In this document: piece by piece, positions 18,808 through 28,502 of the stretch
Layout: each line of letters starts with the position of its first letter
Position numbering within the stretch: the stretch's first letter is position 1
Assembly (NCBI GenBank): GCA_965116595.1
Contig: OZ220708.1
Location: 1,922,001 to 1,986,000 of the forward strand
DNA length: 64,000 bases
Source of the DNA: G963663315 sp963668255
Lineage (GTDB): Bacteria > Pseudomonadota > Gammaproteobacteria > Arenicellales > Poriferihabitantaceae
Reading direction: 5' to 3'
Program-made: the position numbers and the translations under genes
Notes under the pieces: model-generated
Seen by the model: only the letters and a program-made list of their open reading frames with translations
What the model was told of the DNA's origin: nothing
The model's database searches: none

Positions 18808-18881
18808 CGGCCGGAGTATGCGTGCAGGACATTTTAATTTTTGACAACAAACGTTTCTTTCACAGGAGGAGGCTTCCTAAA

Positions 18882-19973
18882 ATGAACAAAACCGTTATAA
18901 AAACCCTGCTGACGACAGCGGCATTCGGTCTGGTGACTGCAGCACATGCGGAAACCGAACTGGTGATCGTGTCATGGGGCGGCGCTTATACCGCAAGCCA
19001 GCAAAACGCTTATCATGAACCATATATGGCGCTTAACTCCGACGTCAAGATCATCAATGATGATTCCGCCGGTGAAGCGGTCGCCAAAATTCGTGCCATG
19101 AATGAAGCCGGCAACGTGACCTGGGCATTGGTCGATATGGTGCCATCCGACGCCATTCTGCTGTGCGACGAGGGCTTGCTGGAAGAAGTCAACCATGATG
19201 AAATTCTGGCTCCGGCGCCGGACGGCACCCCCGCTTCTGTCGATTATGGTGACATGATCGTATCTCCATGCTTTATCCCGACCATCGTTTATTCAACCAC
19301 GTTCGGTTATCGCACCGACCTGGTCAGCGAAGCGCCGACCACGATCCACGATGTATTTGACGTGGAAAAAATTCCGGGAAAACGCGCCCTCGAGAAAAAG
19401 CCGATCGGCAATCTGGAATGGGCCTTGATCGCGGATGGTGTGGACCCTGCTGATGTCTATGACGTAATGAGTACCGATGAGGGCATAGAACGCGCTCTGG
19501 CCAAGCTCGACACCATCAAGGATAACGTAATCTGGTGGGACAAGGGGGCACAGACTCCACAGTTGCTGGCTGATGGCGAAATTGTCATGGGTTCAACCTA
19601 CAACGGTCGTTTGTTCTCGGTTATCGAGGAAGAAAAACAACCGATCGCAATGATGTGGGATTGGCAGGTGTTTGATCTGGACGGATGGGTTATCCCGAAA
19701 GGCGCGCCGCATCAGGAGGAAGTCCTGAAATACCTGAACTACGCGACCGATACCCAGCGTCTGGCGGATCAGGCGAAATTCATTTCCTACGGTCCTGCCC
19801 GCGCTTCTTCCGCGACAATGATCGGCAAGCATGCGACCCTGGGTATTGAAATGGCGCCACACATGCCAACCGCTCCGGATAACGCGAAAACGACCCTGCT
19901 GTTCAACTACGAGTTCTGGGCTGACAATCGTGACGATCTTACCGAACGGTTCAATTCCTGGTTGGCTCAATAA
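18882..19973 (+). CDS. Periplasmic binding protein of the polyamine-type ABC importer
   Basis: 363 residues. A strong ribosome site (AGGAGGAGG) ends about 10 bases before the ATG at 18882. The signal peptide runs to about residue 22 (LVTAAHA). The mature start ETELVIVSWGGAYTASQQ is typical of the PotD/COG0687 group of binding proteins for small cationic compounds. Later YNGRLFSVIEEEKQPIAMMWDWQ and the ending helices also fit. The exact ligand (putrescine, spermidine or another small molecule) cannot be read from sequence. It is the second gene of potA-SBP-potB-potC and is followed by a strong hairpin. Confidence 0.9.
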   Translation: MNKTVIKTLLTTAAFGLVTAAHAETELVIVSWGGAYTASQQNAYHEPYMALNSDVKIINDDSAGEAVAKIRAMNEAGNVTWALVDMVPSDAILLCDEGLLEEVNHDEILAPAPDGTPASVDYGDMIVSPCFIPTIVYSTTFGYRTDLVSEAPTTIHDVFDVEKIPGKRALEKKPIGNLEWALIADGVDPADVYDVMSTDEGIERALAKLDTIKDNVIWWDKGAQTPQLLADGEIVMGSTYNGRLFSVIEEEKQPIAMMWDWQVFDLDGWVIPKGAPHQEEVLKYLNYATDTQRLADQAKFISYGPARASSATMIGKHATLGIEMAPHMPTAPDNAKTTLLFNYEFWADNRDDLTERFNSWLAQ

Positions 19974-20010
19974 TCCGGTACGGTGACAAAACCAAACCGG
20001 CAAAGGGCTG

Positions 20011-20035
20011 AGGGGGCGGAGGCAATCCGCCCCCT
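20011..20035 (+). terminator. Strong hairpin between binding-protein and permease genes
   Basis: A perfect 10-bp stem (AGGGGGCGGA / TCCGCCCCCT) with loop GGCAA sits 38 bases after the binding-protein stop and has no long T run. Such hairpins usually protect the upstream mRNA end or partly attenuate, giving more binding protein than permease. Confidence 0.6.
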
Positions 20036-20086
20036 TGGTCGTATTCTTGAAAACAGGTTCGACTGACTTCCAGGCTGGCTGAAGGT

Positions 20087-21355
20087 ATGGCAACGACTGC
20101 TCAATCTACAGGAGAAACACTGGTTACCGCCGATGGTATCCCTCTGAAAGTCAGTCTGGCCCGCGCCCAGCGCCGTGGGAAACTGAAAGCCATCGGACTG
20201 GTCGTTCCGCTCTTTCTTTTTATTCTCGTTGCCTTTTTCGTTCCGATACTCGACATGTTGTTTCGCAGTGTCGAAAATCAACTGGTCGGGCAGGTCATGC
20301 ATCGAACCGCTCCGATGCTGCACCAATGGGATGAACTCAGTGGAGAATTACCCGATGAGGCTGTATTTGCCGCGCTGGCTGAAGATTTCAAGGAAGCGAA
20401 AGAAGCGAAATCGTCCGGCAAGGTAGGGCGACGACTGAATTACGAAAAACCCGGTTTCTCCGGCTTGTTCAGGAAAACCGCGCGGAAAATAAATACGGTC
20501 GAACCGCCTTATCAGCAGGCGTTCATCGAGTTGGACAAAAAGTGGGGCGACATCGAGAACTGGAAGGTTTTCAAGAGGGAAAGCTCGGCATTTACCGTTT
20601 CTTATTATCTGGCGGCAATGGATATGGGATACGGGGAGACCGGAGACATTGTACGCAACGATGACAAAAGGCGGATATATTTGAAGCTGTTCTGGCGGAC
20701 GATCTGGATGAGTCTGTTGATCACCGCGGTTTGTCTGGTTCTGGCTTATCCGATCTCATACCTGCTGTCGGTGCTGCCCACCCGGAAAAGTAACCTGCTC
20801 ATCATCCTGGTATTGCTGCCGTTCTGGACGTCGTTGCTGGTCAGGACTACGGCCTGGATTGCGTTGCTGCAACAGGAAGGCGTGATCAACGATTTTCTGG
20901 TCTGGCTGGGATTCGTTGCCACCGATGATCGTTTGGCGATGATTCACAATCGTACCGGAACAATCGTGGCTATGGTGCATATCCTGTTGCCGTTCATGGT
21001 ATTGCCTCTGTTCAGTGTTATGAAAACCATTCCACCGAGTTATATGCGAGCGGCAAAATCTCTGGGCGCCACACCGTTTACCGCATTCGTCCGGGTTTAT
21101 ATGCCGAACACGGTTTCGGGGATTGGCGCGGGCGCCATTCTGGTGTTCATTCTTGCCATTGGCTACTATATCACCCCGGCGCTGGTTGGCGGTCAAAGCG
21201 GTACACTGATCAGTAACTTTATCGCCTTCCACATGTCCAGTTCACTGAATTGGGGTCTGGCAGCCGCATTGGGTTCGATTTTACTGGTGATCGTGCTGGT
21301 TCTGTATTTCCTGTACGACAAACTGGTCGGCATCAACAATATGAAACTGGGATAG
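20087..21355 (+). CDS. potB: Polyamine-type ABC importer permease, PotB type
   Basis: 422 residues, longer than the usual 280-300. The first membrane helix (residues about 35-55, GLVVPLFLFILVAFFVPIL) is followed by a 150-residue extracytoplasmic segment rich in charged residues. The standard permease core comes after that, from about 205, with the EAA-like loop ...RAAKSLGATPFTAFVRVYMPN near 325. It pairs with the PotC-type gene 12 bases downstream. Long inserts after helix 1 occur in some PotB relatives, so I do not treat this as damage. Confidence 0.9.
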   Translation: MATTAQSTGETLVTADGIPLKVSLARAQRRGKLKAIGLVVPLFLFILVAFFVPILDMLFRSVENQLVGQVMHRTAPMLHQWDELSGELPDEAVFAALAEDFKEAKEAKSSGKVGRRLNYEKPGFSGLFRKTARKINTVEPPYQQAFIELDKKWGDIENWKVFKRESSAFTVSYYLAAMDMGYGETGDIVRNDDKRRIYLKLFWRTIWMSLLITAVCLVLAYPISYLLSVLPTRKSNLLIILVLLPFWTSLLVRTTAWIALLQQEGVINDFLVWLGFVATDDRLAMIHNRTGTIVAMVHILLPFMVLPLFSVMKTIPPSYMRAAKSLGATPFTAFVRVYMPNTVSGIGAGAILVFILAIGYYITPALVGGQSGTLISNFIAFHMSSSLNWGLAAALGSILLVIVLVLYFLYDKLVGINNMKLG

Positions 21356-21367
21356 AGCCAAGAGATC

Positions 21368-22219
21368 ATGTCCTTACCCGCATACACAACACCGTTGGAA
21401 AGAACCTGGCACTACACTTATCTGGTGATTTGCGGGTTGATATTCTTTTTCCTAATCGCGCCTATCGTGATCATTATCCCGCTGTCCTTCAACGCCGTGC
21501 CTTTTTTCACCTTTACTGAAAAAATGCTGACCTTTGATCCGACAGGGTACTCGCTCAAATGGTATGAGGATTTTTTCACCAACCTGAACTGGCAGGGCGC
21601 CGTCGAGAACAGTTTTATCATTGCCATATTTTCGACGCTGATTTCCACCACCCTGGGAACAGTGGCTGCCCTTGGACTCAGCCGCGAAGACATGCCGTAC
21701 AAATCCGTCGTCATGGGCATACTGATTTCCCCGATGATTGTGCCGCTGATCATTTCTGCTGCCGGGATGTATTTTTTCTACACCAAGATCGGGCTGTCTT
21801 CTACCCATATCGGTGTAATACTGGCGCATGCGGCATTGGGCACCCCGTTTGTCGTCATAACGGTCACCGCGACACTGGTTGGTTTCGACCATAGCCTGAT
21901 ACGGGCCGCAGCCACCCTTGGCTCATCACCGACAAATACATTTTTCAAAATCATCGTACCGTTGATTCTGCCGGGCGTGATTTCCGGCGCATTGTTCGCA
22001 TTCATCACCTCATTTGACGAGGTGGTCGTGGTGCTGTTCGTAGGCAGCTATGAACAGCGTACGATTCCCTGGCAGATGTTCTCCGGTATTCGCGAACAGA
22101 TCAGCCCGACCATTCTGGCGGTGGCGACACTGCTGGTCATAATGTCGATTATGTTATTGTCCTCTATCGAGTTGTTGCGCCGGCGAGGCGAGAGATTGCG
22201 CGGCATTACCCCGCATTGA
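21368..22219 (+). CDS. potC: Polyamine-type ABC importer permease, PotC type
   Basis: 283 residues with six predicted helices. The ATPase-contact loop is clear (IRAAATLGSSPTNTFFKIIVP, about residues 178-198). It starts 12 bases after the potB-like gene and ends the operon. A run of 12 C follows six bases later, at the convergence with the ClpP-like gene. Confidence 0.92.
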   Translation: MSLPAYTTPLERTWHYTYLVICGLIFFFLIAPIVIIIPLSFNAVPFFTFTEKMLTFDPTGYSLKWYEDFFTNLNWQGAVENSFIIAIFSTLISTTLGTVAALGLSREDMPYKSVVMGILISPMIVPLIISAAGMYFFYTKIGLSSTHIGVILAHAALGTPFVVITVTATLVGFDHSLIRAAATLGSSPTNTFFKIIVPLILPGVISGALFAFITSFDEVVVVLFVGSYEQRTIPWQMFSGIREQISPTILAVATLLVIMSIMLLSSIELLRRRGERLRGITPH

Positions 22220-22224
22220 ACTAA

Positions 22225-22236
22225 CCCCCCCCCCCC
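22225..22236. repeat. Homopolymer of 12 C
   Basis: Twelve consecutive C in the short gap between convergent genes. It is outside any reading frame. Such runs are prone to slippage and to sequencing error. Confidence 0.9.
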
Positions 22237-22251
22237 GCTTCCGTACAGGCA

Positions 22252-23154
22252 TCAATCAAACGAAATCCCGGACCGGTGGATCAAATTGGCTTCCAGCAGT
22301 TCCTCATGTTCCGGCCACCACATTCCCTCCGGTGGATGGTTGAATATCTTCTGTAAAAACGATTCCGAAACTCCTTGTGCCCTGAACAGAGCAATGTCTT
22401 TGGCCTGCTCCTCTTCCAGATCAAATTTCGGGTAAATCGTGAATGCCTGGTACTGATGAAATCCGAGTCTGGCGTTCACTCCGAGGGCGCGTTTGACGCC
22501 TGCGGCAAATGCCAATGTGCAGGCAGACATACAGTGGTCAAGGCTATAGGTGTTCAATTGGTTTTCCCTGATTACCCTGGCCAGTCCCCGGCCTTCTGAG
22601 ATCTGTCCGCCATCACTGTCCAGAATCACCCCGGTAACTTGTGGATTCTGTTCGATAAATTCGGAAAACCGCCGGGTGATTCCGGGCTGGAAGGGTCCAC
22701 GCAAATGCACTATAGCGCCCTGATTGACCAGATCAAAAGTATATTCCGGTGGAATCTCAAATCCCTTGTGCGGGTTCAGACTGTGTCTGTATTTTGTCAA
22801 TGACTGGTAGCTGGAAAATGCCGATGCCAGGGTTGCAACGATACTCAGCACTACAACTCCCTGAACGGCGATGATCCAATGTCTGTCGACGTCCCGTTGC
22901 AGGGATTTTTCACAGTTGCGCAGAACCCCTATGACCTGCCAGGGATAGATAATCAATCGTACCAGTATCGAAAAGACAAGCACGGCGACGCTGACCACAG
23001 TTTCTCCTTCGAGCCAGGGAGGATAGATGAATCTTTCAAGAAAATTCAGCGCAAAGAACAATAAAACCAGGTTGACCAGACAGGCCTGACCCAGTGGTAA
23101 ATCACCCCGCCAATGTCGCTGAACGTAATGGAGCAAATTAGAACCCGGACACAA
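22252..23154 (-). CDS. Membrane protein with ClpP-like serine protease fold
   Basis: 300 residues. Three hydrophobic helices occupy residues about 22-40, 52-75 and 95-113. A soluble domain follows with the ClpP/crotonase-like pattern seen in COG3904-type periplasmic proteins: GVILDSDGGQISEGRGLA (176-192), then DHCMSACTLAFAAG with Ser210 as likely nucleophile, and GFHQY with His233. The target is unknown. The start is a TTG directly after the stop of the upstream PLP-enzyme gene, so the two are translationally linked. The C-terminus is rich in Glu and Trp. Confidence 0.7.
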   Translation of the reverse strand: MCPGSNLLHYVQRHWRGDLPLGQACLVNLVLLFFALNFLERFIYPPWLEGETVVSVAVLVFSILVRLIIYPWQVIGVLRNCEKSLQRDVDRHWIIAVQGVVVLSIVATLASAFSSYQSLTKYRHSLNPHKGFEIPPEYTFDLVNQGAIVHLRGPFQPGITRRFSEFIEQNPQVTGVILDSDGGQISEGRGLARVIRENQLNTYSLDHCMSACTLAFAAGVKRALGVNARLGFHQYQAFTIYPKFDLEEEQAKDIALFRAQGVSESFLQKIFNHPPEGMWWPEHEELLEANLIHRSGISFD

Positions 23155-24642
23155 TTATTTCGCCGCGACCCGTTGATTGAATTCATCTATCAACCTGTCC
23201 CATTCATCCACCTGGTTGGAAATGTCATCCCAAAAGGACTGCTTCTGTCTCAAGTTGAAATCCTGTACCGGGATTCCCCGCTGCTCGACCCAGGTATAGT
23301 AGCCGAGATTGAAAATACGTTGTTTTTCGCGGGAGGAGAGCTCAAGTACATGGGACGGCTCACATCCCGATAAGGTACGGCCGTAAACTTCGGCAGCCTG
23401 TGTTTCGCCGAATTGGCCATTGAAGTACTTTTGCCTGACGTGCCCTGTTTCGCTGGAATAGAGTTTTGCGCCATCCGTCGCTATGCAGATGATGATATCA
23501 TTGCTGCCCAGATCCTGGTGCCGGGCCAGTTTGATGGCGGTCTGAATGTTCGCCAGACCTGATAGTCCGATGTGTTTGAATTGCGTGAGCAATGATTCAG
23601 ATACCCCGCTCCTGGCCGCCACAAACTTCAGTCCCTCACGGGTGTTGAACAGAACATTCAGCAGATCGGGGCCGGAATCTGAAATGCCGACCACATAGTC
23701 CATGTTCAGGACATTGTGTATCAGCGGAATATGCTTGTCACCAATACCCTGTATACGGTGTTCTCCGTAACCGTTGTTGAGCATGGTAGGACATTCGAGG
23801 GGTTCTGTCGCAATGATGTTCGAACCGAACCTGGCCTTCAGGTAGTCGCCGGCAGCGATCGTGCCGGCAGACCCGGTTCCGGCGATCAGTCCATACAGAC
23901 GGTCATCCTTCCCGGCTAACTGTTCATACAGCCTGCCCATCGAAGGGCCGGTAATATTCCTGTGGCACAGGTAATTTGCGAACTCACTGAACTGATTCAG
24001 AATCACATTGGAAGGGTCCCGGGAAAGAGTGTCGCAGGCGTCATAAATCTCCTTGACGTTACTCTCGGAACCGGTCGTTCTGATAATGTCCTGTTCCGGT
24101 TGAAGGGTCCATTGCTGCAGCCAGTCAAATCTTTCCTGACTCATCTGTTCGGGCAATACCGCCACCCCGCGACACTCGAGGATTCGGGAAATAGCAATCC
24201 CGCCCCGGCAATAATTACCGGTTGACGGCCAGATTGCCCGGTTGTTCACCGGGTCGATGCCACCGGTGACCAACCGGGTCACCAGACAGGCATAAGCAGC
24301 CAGCACCTTGTGAGCCGCGATCATCGGAAATGTGTCGCCGATTGCGACCACTATCCGTGCCCGGACGCCGCTCAGCGCGGTGGGGATTTCCAGGCAGGCG
24401 GGCGATTGCAGTATCCGGCTGCCCTGGTGATCATTGAACCAGTGAATGCGGAACAGATTCATCGGGTCGGCCTGATCCACAGGGACGCTCCGCAGTCCGT
24501 CCAGGATGTCCGCCGGAATTTTCTCAGGGTTCGCAAGTTCAGCGAAAGAAGGCAATACAATGCGATGCCTGCGGGCATGGTCAATCGACCGATCAAGAAT
24601 ATCCTGATCGTGCACAATTGGTTTGATAATCATATCTGACAT
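23155..24642 (-). CDS. PLP-dependent enzyme of the cysteine synthase/threonine synthase fold
   Basis: 495 residues. Lys112 in AAHKVLAAY is the likely PLP Schiff-base lysine, STGNY (140-144) the substrate loop, and the glycine loop GTGSAGTIAAG (255-265) the phosphate cup. These are fold-type II features. The protein is longer than cysteine synthase (about 310) and has an 80-residue N-terminal region and a helical C-terminal region rich in Trp/Gln. I cannot assign the reaction; beta-replacement or amino-acid dehydration are both possible. It abuts the ClpP-like membrane protein gene without a gap. Confidence 0.75.
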   Translation of the reverse strand: MSDMIIKPIVHDQDILDRSIDHARRHRIVLPSFAELANPEKIPADILDGLRSVPVDQADPMNLFRIHWFNDHQGSRILQSPACLEIPTALSGVRARIVVAIGDTFPMIAAHKVLAAYACLVTRLVTGGIDPVNNRAIWPSTGNYCRGGIAISRILECRGVAVLPEQMSQERFDWLQQWTLQPEQDIIRTTGSESNVKEIYDACDTLSRDPSNVILNQFSEFANYLCHRNITGPSMGRLYEQLAGKDDRLYGLIAGTGSAGTIAAGDYLKARFGSNIIATEPLECPTMLNNGYGEHRIQGIGDKHIPLIHNVLNMDYVVGISDSGPDLLNVLFNTREGLKFVAARSGVSESLLTQFKHIGLSGLANIQTAIKLARHQDLGSNDIIICIATDGAKLYSSETGHVRQKYFNGQFGETQAAEVYGRTLSGCEPSHVLELSSREKQRIFNLGYYTWVEQRGIPVQDFNLRQKQSFWDDISNQVDEWDRLIDEFNQRVAAK

Positions 24643-24681
24643 GGATTCGTACCGGCGGTTGGGTAATCAGGGTCACGCGAT

Positions 24682-25341
24682 TCAGTTCGCATCTTTGCTA
24701 ATTCCATAGTCAGCCTGATAAATTGATACAGCTTCAAGATGGGTCCCCAATTCCGGGGTTTTTTGCAGAAAAGCAATCAAATCTTCCAGTTTCAGCAATG
24801 AGAATACCGGTATCCGGCAGCGCTGCTCAATCATCTGCACCGTTGAAAGATTCTCGTTGACCACGGTCTCCTGGCGGTCAAGGGCGATGACGAGCGCACA
24901 GGGCGCAGCTCCGGCAGCGCGAATCAGTTCAATGGATTCGATAACCGAGAGTCCTGAAGTAATGACGTCATCGAGGATCACTACATTCCCTTTCAGTTCG
25001 GCGCCTACGATATTTCCCCCCTCGCCATGGTTTTTTTTCTCCTTGCGGTTGAACGCGAAGTCGACGTCGGCGCCGTGGCGCTGCGCCAGTTGCATGGCGG
25101 TGGCTGATACCAGCGGGATTCCCTTGTAGGCCGGACCATAAAGCATGTAGTCATGAGCTATCTTATCGGACAACAATGAGGCATAACAGCTTCCTATCCG
25201 GGAAAGCAGGCGGCCATTGTTGAATAATCCGGCATTGAAAAAATAAGGACTCTTCCTGCCTGATTTGAGTGTATATTCCCCAAACCTCAAAATATCATGT
25301 TCAATACAGGTTTGCAGTAGTTCGATCTGGTATGACTTCAT
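24682..25341 (-). CDS. pyrE: Orotate phosphoribosyltransferase
   Basis: 219 residues, normal PyrE length. It carries the PRPP-binding signature VVILDDVITSGLSV (about 120-133), the flexible loop with FNRKEKKNHGEGG (96-108), and the N-terminal FTLKSGRKSPYFFNAG type segment. It joins orotate and PRPP to give OMP in pyrimidine synthesis. It is transcribed away from the ampG-type gene; the 81-base gap between them holds both promoters, although I could not place good -10 boxes. Confidence 0.96.
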   Translation of the reverse strand: MKSYQIELLQTCIEHDILRFGEYTLKSGRKSPYFFNAGLFNNGRLLSRIGSCYASLLSDKIAHDYMLYGPAYKGIPLVSATAMQLAQRHGADVDFAFNRKEKKNHGEGGNIVGAELKGNVVILDDVITSGLSVIESIELIRAAGAAPCALVIALDRQETVVNENLSTVQMIEQRCRIPVFSLLKLEDLIAFLQKTPELGTHLEAVSIYQADYGISKDAN

Positions 25342-25422
25342 GTTTTGAGACTGATTCCGATTTATGCCGCTTGTTAATACAGGGTATTATACAGGTCTGA
25401 TTGACGACTACGAAGACAACCC

Positions 25423-27006
25423 GTGACTGATACTGCCGAGCATCCGGCCCCCCTGATTCGCTGGACCGATACACTGCGTTCGTTTGCCCATCCGCGGGTG
25501 ATCACCATGTTGTTTTTCGGGTTCTCTGCGGGTTTGCCGCTGATGCTGATATTCTCGTCGTTGTCGTTGTGGCTCAGGGAAGCGGGCATCGAGCGTTCCG
25601 TGGTTACCCTGTTCAGTTGGGCTGCGCTTGGCTATTCGTTCAAGTTTATCTGGGCGCCGCTGGTCGATACGTTGCCATTGCCCGGGCTTACGCGCAAACT
25701 GGGCAGGCGTCGAAGCTGGATTCTCCTCGCGCAGTTTATGGTTATTCTGTCGATATCCCTGATGGCGTCGCAGGACCCGTCAACAGGGGTAAACAGCCTG
25801 ACCTGGATGGCAGCTGCTGCGGTGATGCTTGGATTTTCGTCCGCCACCCAGGATATCGTCATCGATGCCTACCGTATCGAGTCGGCAGAGGTGAATCTCC
25901 AGGCTCTGATGTCGTCCACTTATATCGCAGGATACCGAATCGGAATGCTGGTCGCTGGCGCAGGCGGGCTATTCCTGGCGAGCTGGTTCGGTTCCACTAC
26001 CGATCAGTACCTCTATTCGGCGTGGAAATTGACTTATTTTGCGATGGCGGCCTTTATGCTTGTGGGGGTTGCAACCACATTATTCATTCCCGAGCCGGTG
26101 CGCGGATCAGACGTCGACCGGGACAGTGATGATCCGGACCCGGGCAGCCTGGTCAGTGGAAAATTTCATATCCTGGTACTGTTTGTTTTTTGTGTGATCG
26201 TGTTTATTTTTACTTACAGGATTTCGGGTGACATCGCAGCCCAATCCAGAACCATGCTGCAATCGGTTCTTCATAACAAGGTGATTGCCGGAGTCGTGAT
26301 TGAATTTTTTCGGTTGGCAGCGGGCGCAATCGTGGCTGCGGCGGCCGCAATCGCACTGGTCAAACTGAAAATTATCGAAGGGGACGGGATGAGCGTCCTT
26401 TATCTCAAACCGGTACAGGAGTTCTTTCAGAGATACGGCTTGTCCAGTGCATTGGTTTTGCTTACCCTGGTCGGGTTGTATCGAATCTCGGATATCGTTC
26501 TTGGTGTTATCTCGAATGTGTTTTATCAGGATCTCGGCTTTTCCAAAATCGAGATCGCCACGGTTTCCAAGGTATTTGGTTTGGGTATGACGCTGCTCGG
26601 CGGGTTCCTCGGCGGAGTGCTGGCGTTCAGATTCGGTGTAATCCGGATTCTTCTGCTCGGTGCGGTTTTGTCTGCCGCTACCAATCTTTTGTTTCTGTTA
26701 TTGGCCCGTATCGGTTATGACATAAACTGGTTATACATTGTCATTGGCGCAGATAATCTGAGCGCGGGAATTGCTACAGCCTCCTTTGTCGCCTTTTTAT
26801 CCGCTTTGACCAATATCAGATTTACCGCCATGCAATTTGCCATATTCACATCGGTAATGACCCTGATTCCGAAGATGCTGGGTGGATATTCGGGAACAAT
26901 GGTTGATACTTTGGGGTATCCCCAGTTTTTCATTATCACGACATTGCTCGGGATTCCGGTCATTATCCTGATCCTGTTTCTTACGCGGGATTCAAGATTT
27001 TCCTGA
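25423..27006 (+). CDS. ampG: AmpG-type muropeptide permease (major facilitator family)
   Basis: 527 residues with 12-14 predicted helices. Conserved AmpG blocks are present: FGFSAGLPLMLIFSSLSLWLREAGI at the N-terminus (residues 28-52), FIWAPLVDTLPLPGLTRKLGRRRSWIL, and DIVIDAYRIE near 147. The family imports anhydromuropeptides from the periplasm for peptidoglycan recycling. The start is GTG. A long central loop (about 215-235) is acidic (SDVDRDSDDPDPG). The stop lies 15 bases from the convergent yggT stop. Confidence 0.9.
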   Translation: MTDTAEHPAPLIRWTDTLRSFAHPRVITMLFFGFSAGLPLMLIFSSLSLWLREAGIERSVVTLFSWAALGYSFKFIWAPLVDTLPLPGLTRKLGRRRSWILLAQFMVILSISLMASQDPSTGVNSLTWMAAAAVMLGFSSATQDIVIDAYRIESAEVNLQALMSSTYIAGYRIGMLVAGAGGLFLASWFGSTTDQYLYSAWKLTYFAMAAFMLVGVATTLFIPEPVRGSDVDRDSDDPDPGSLVSGKFHILVLFVFCVIVFIFTYRISGDIAAQSRTMLQSVLHNKVIAGVVIEFFRLAAGAIVAAAAAIALVKLKIIEGDGMSVLYLKPVQEFFQRYGLSSALVLLTLVGLYRISDIVLGVISNVFYQDLGFSKIEIATVSKVFGLGMTLLGGFLGGVLAFRFGVIRILLLGAVLSAATNLLFLLLARIGYDINWLYIVIGADNLSAGIATASFVAFLSALTNIRFTAMQFAIFTSVMTLIPKMLGGYSGTMVDTLGYPQFFIITTLLGIPVIILILFLTRDSRFS

Positions 27007-27021
27007 CCGGACCGGCTGCAC

Positions 27022-27594
27022 TCATATTAACATGATGCGCCCCAGGTCATTCAGAGGGTGAACGACCAGACGTTGTACCAGATTCAACACCAGCAACGCC
27101 AGTATCGGTGTCAGGTCAATCCCCGAAATTGCGGGAATGAGTTTTCGGAATGGTCTCAGGAGGGGTTCACTCATGCTCGATACCAGCCGGGCTGCCGGAT
27201 GTCTCGACATCGGTGCGACCCAACTCAATACTGCGCTTGCGAGAATGATAATGATGAGTATCCAGGTCAATACATTGACTGATTCGCCGAGCGCAAGCAT
27301 AAATGCGCCAGCGGGACTGGCCGGGTACCCCGAGGCCGACAACAACAGCATGGTTTTGACAAAGGCTGTGATCACGATGAGTGCGATGGTTGCCAGATCA
27401 ATACCGAAAAGTCCGGGTATGAACCTGCGGAGAATTTGCAACGGAAGATTTGTGGCCCTGATTGCCAGTTGGCAGATCGGATTCCTGAAATCCGCCCGCA
27501 CAAGTTGAAACAGCAATCTCAGGATTGCGATAATCAGGTAAAAACCGAGGACGGTTTCGATAGTAAACGTGAGTGCGTTCTGGATATAGGGCAT
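27022..27594 (-). CDS. yggT: YggT-family membrane protein
   Basis: 190 residues made of two similar YggT units, each with a pair of helices and the typical (S/N)P(L/I)...LRRFIP / LLRPFRKLIP motif (residues about 45-62 and 140-152). The family is of uncertain role, linked to osmotic or membrane-protein homeostasis. The start overlaps the proC stop by one base. The order yggS-proC-yggT is the common gammaproteobacterial arrangement. Confidence 0.9.
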   Translation of the reverse strand: MPYIQNALTFTIETVLGFYLIIAILRLLFQLVRADFRNPICQLAIRATNLPLQILRRFIPGLFGIDLATIALIVITAFVKTMLLLSASGYPASPAGAFMLALGESVNVLTWILIIIILASAVLSWVAPMSRHPAARLVSSMSEPLLRPFRKLIPAISGIDLTPILALLVLNLVQRLVVHPLNDLGRIMLI

Positions 27595-28433
27595 TATTTT
27601 TCTCCCACGGCGGTAGCCAGTTCATTTGATTTTTCAATCGCTGCCTCGATGCCATCCGCTATAATCCGGTCGATTCCGTTTTCCTCCATGAATGACAGGG
27701 CAGCCTCTGTGACGCCCCCCGGAGAGGTCACTTGCTGGCGTAGCCGGGCAGGTGGATGTTCACTGGCAAGCGCCAGCCGGGCAGCCCCCACCGCGGTTTG
27801 CAGGACCAGTGTCGTAGCGGTCTGTTGGTCAAGCCCGTTGTCTTTCGCCGAGTTGATCATGATTTCCATCAGCTTGAAATAATAAGCCGGGCCGGACCCG
27901 GAAATTCCGGTCACGACATCGATATCACGTTCACTGTCTACCCACACTACGGAGCCAACCGATTGCATTACCGATTCTGCGATCAAGCGTTGATGGTCGA
28001 TGGTCTGCGGGTTCGCCAGCATAGCGGATACGCCGCTGTTGATCAGAGCAGGCGTGTTCGGCATCACACGGACAATCGGTAATGCCGCGCTGCTCCACCG
28101 GATAATGTCAGCAATCCGGATGCCGGCGGCAATCGACATGACCAGCGGCTTGTATGTCCTCAATTGATGGTCTATCGATGTCACCGCCTGCCGCATCATT
28201 TGTGGCTTGACCGCGAAAACAACGATCCTGCTGTTTTCCACGCAGGGTTGATTGTCGTGGTAGACATGCACACCGAATTCCTGCTCCAGCAGGTTTCGAC
28301 GGCTCTCCACCGGGTCCGCGACATGGATGCGATCCGCCGTCCAGCCGGATGCAACCAGACCGCCGATAATGCTGTGCGCCATGTTGCCGCCGCCAATGAA
28401 CGAGATCACCTGCTTTTCAGTTGCTTGATTCAT
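27594..28433 (-). CDS. proC: Pyrroline-5-carboxylate reductase
   Basis: 279 residues, normal length. The N-terminal Rossmann motif ISFIGGGNMAHSIIGGL (10-26) binds NAD(P)H. The C-terminal dimer domain has GSGPAYYFKLMEIMINSA (about 172-189) and the signature VTSPGGVTEAALSFMEENG (235-253). It makes proline from pyrroline-5-carboxylate. It lies 69 bases after yggS and one-base-overlaps yggT. Confidence 0.96.
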   Translation of the reverse strand: MNQATEKQVISFIGGGNMAHSIIGGLVASGWTADRIHVADPVESRRNLLEQEFGVHVYHDNQPCVENSRIVVFAVKPQMMRQAVTSIDHQLRTYKPLVMSIAAGIRIADIIRWSSAALPIVRVMPNTPALINSGVSAMLANPQTIDHQRLIAESVMQSVGSVVWVDSERDIDVVTGISGSGPAYYFKLMEIMINSAKDNGLDQQTATTLVLQTAVGAARLALASEHPPARLRQQVTSPGGVTEAALSFMEENGIDRIIADGIEAAIEKSNELATAVGEK

Positions 28434-28502
28434 AAAATCTTGTCCTCGGATTTTCGCGTGTGATTGAGTGCGCTTCGTCCATTCTCTGACCGAAAGTTCA
28501 TG

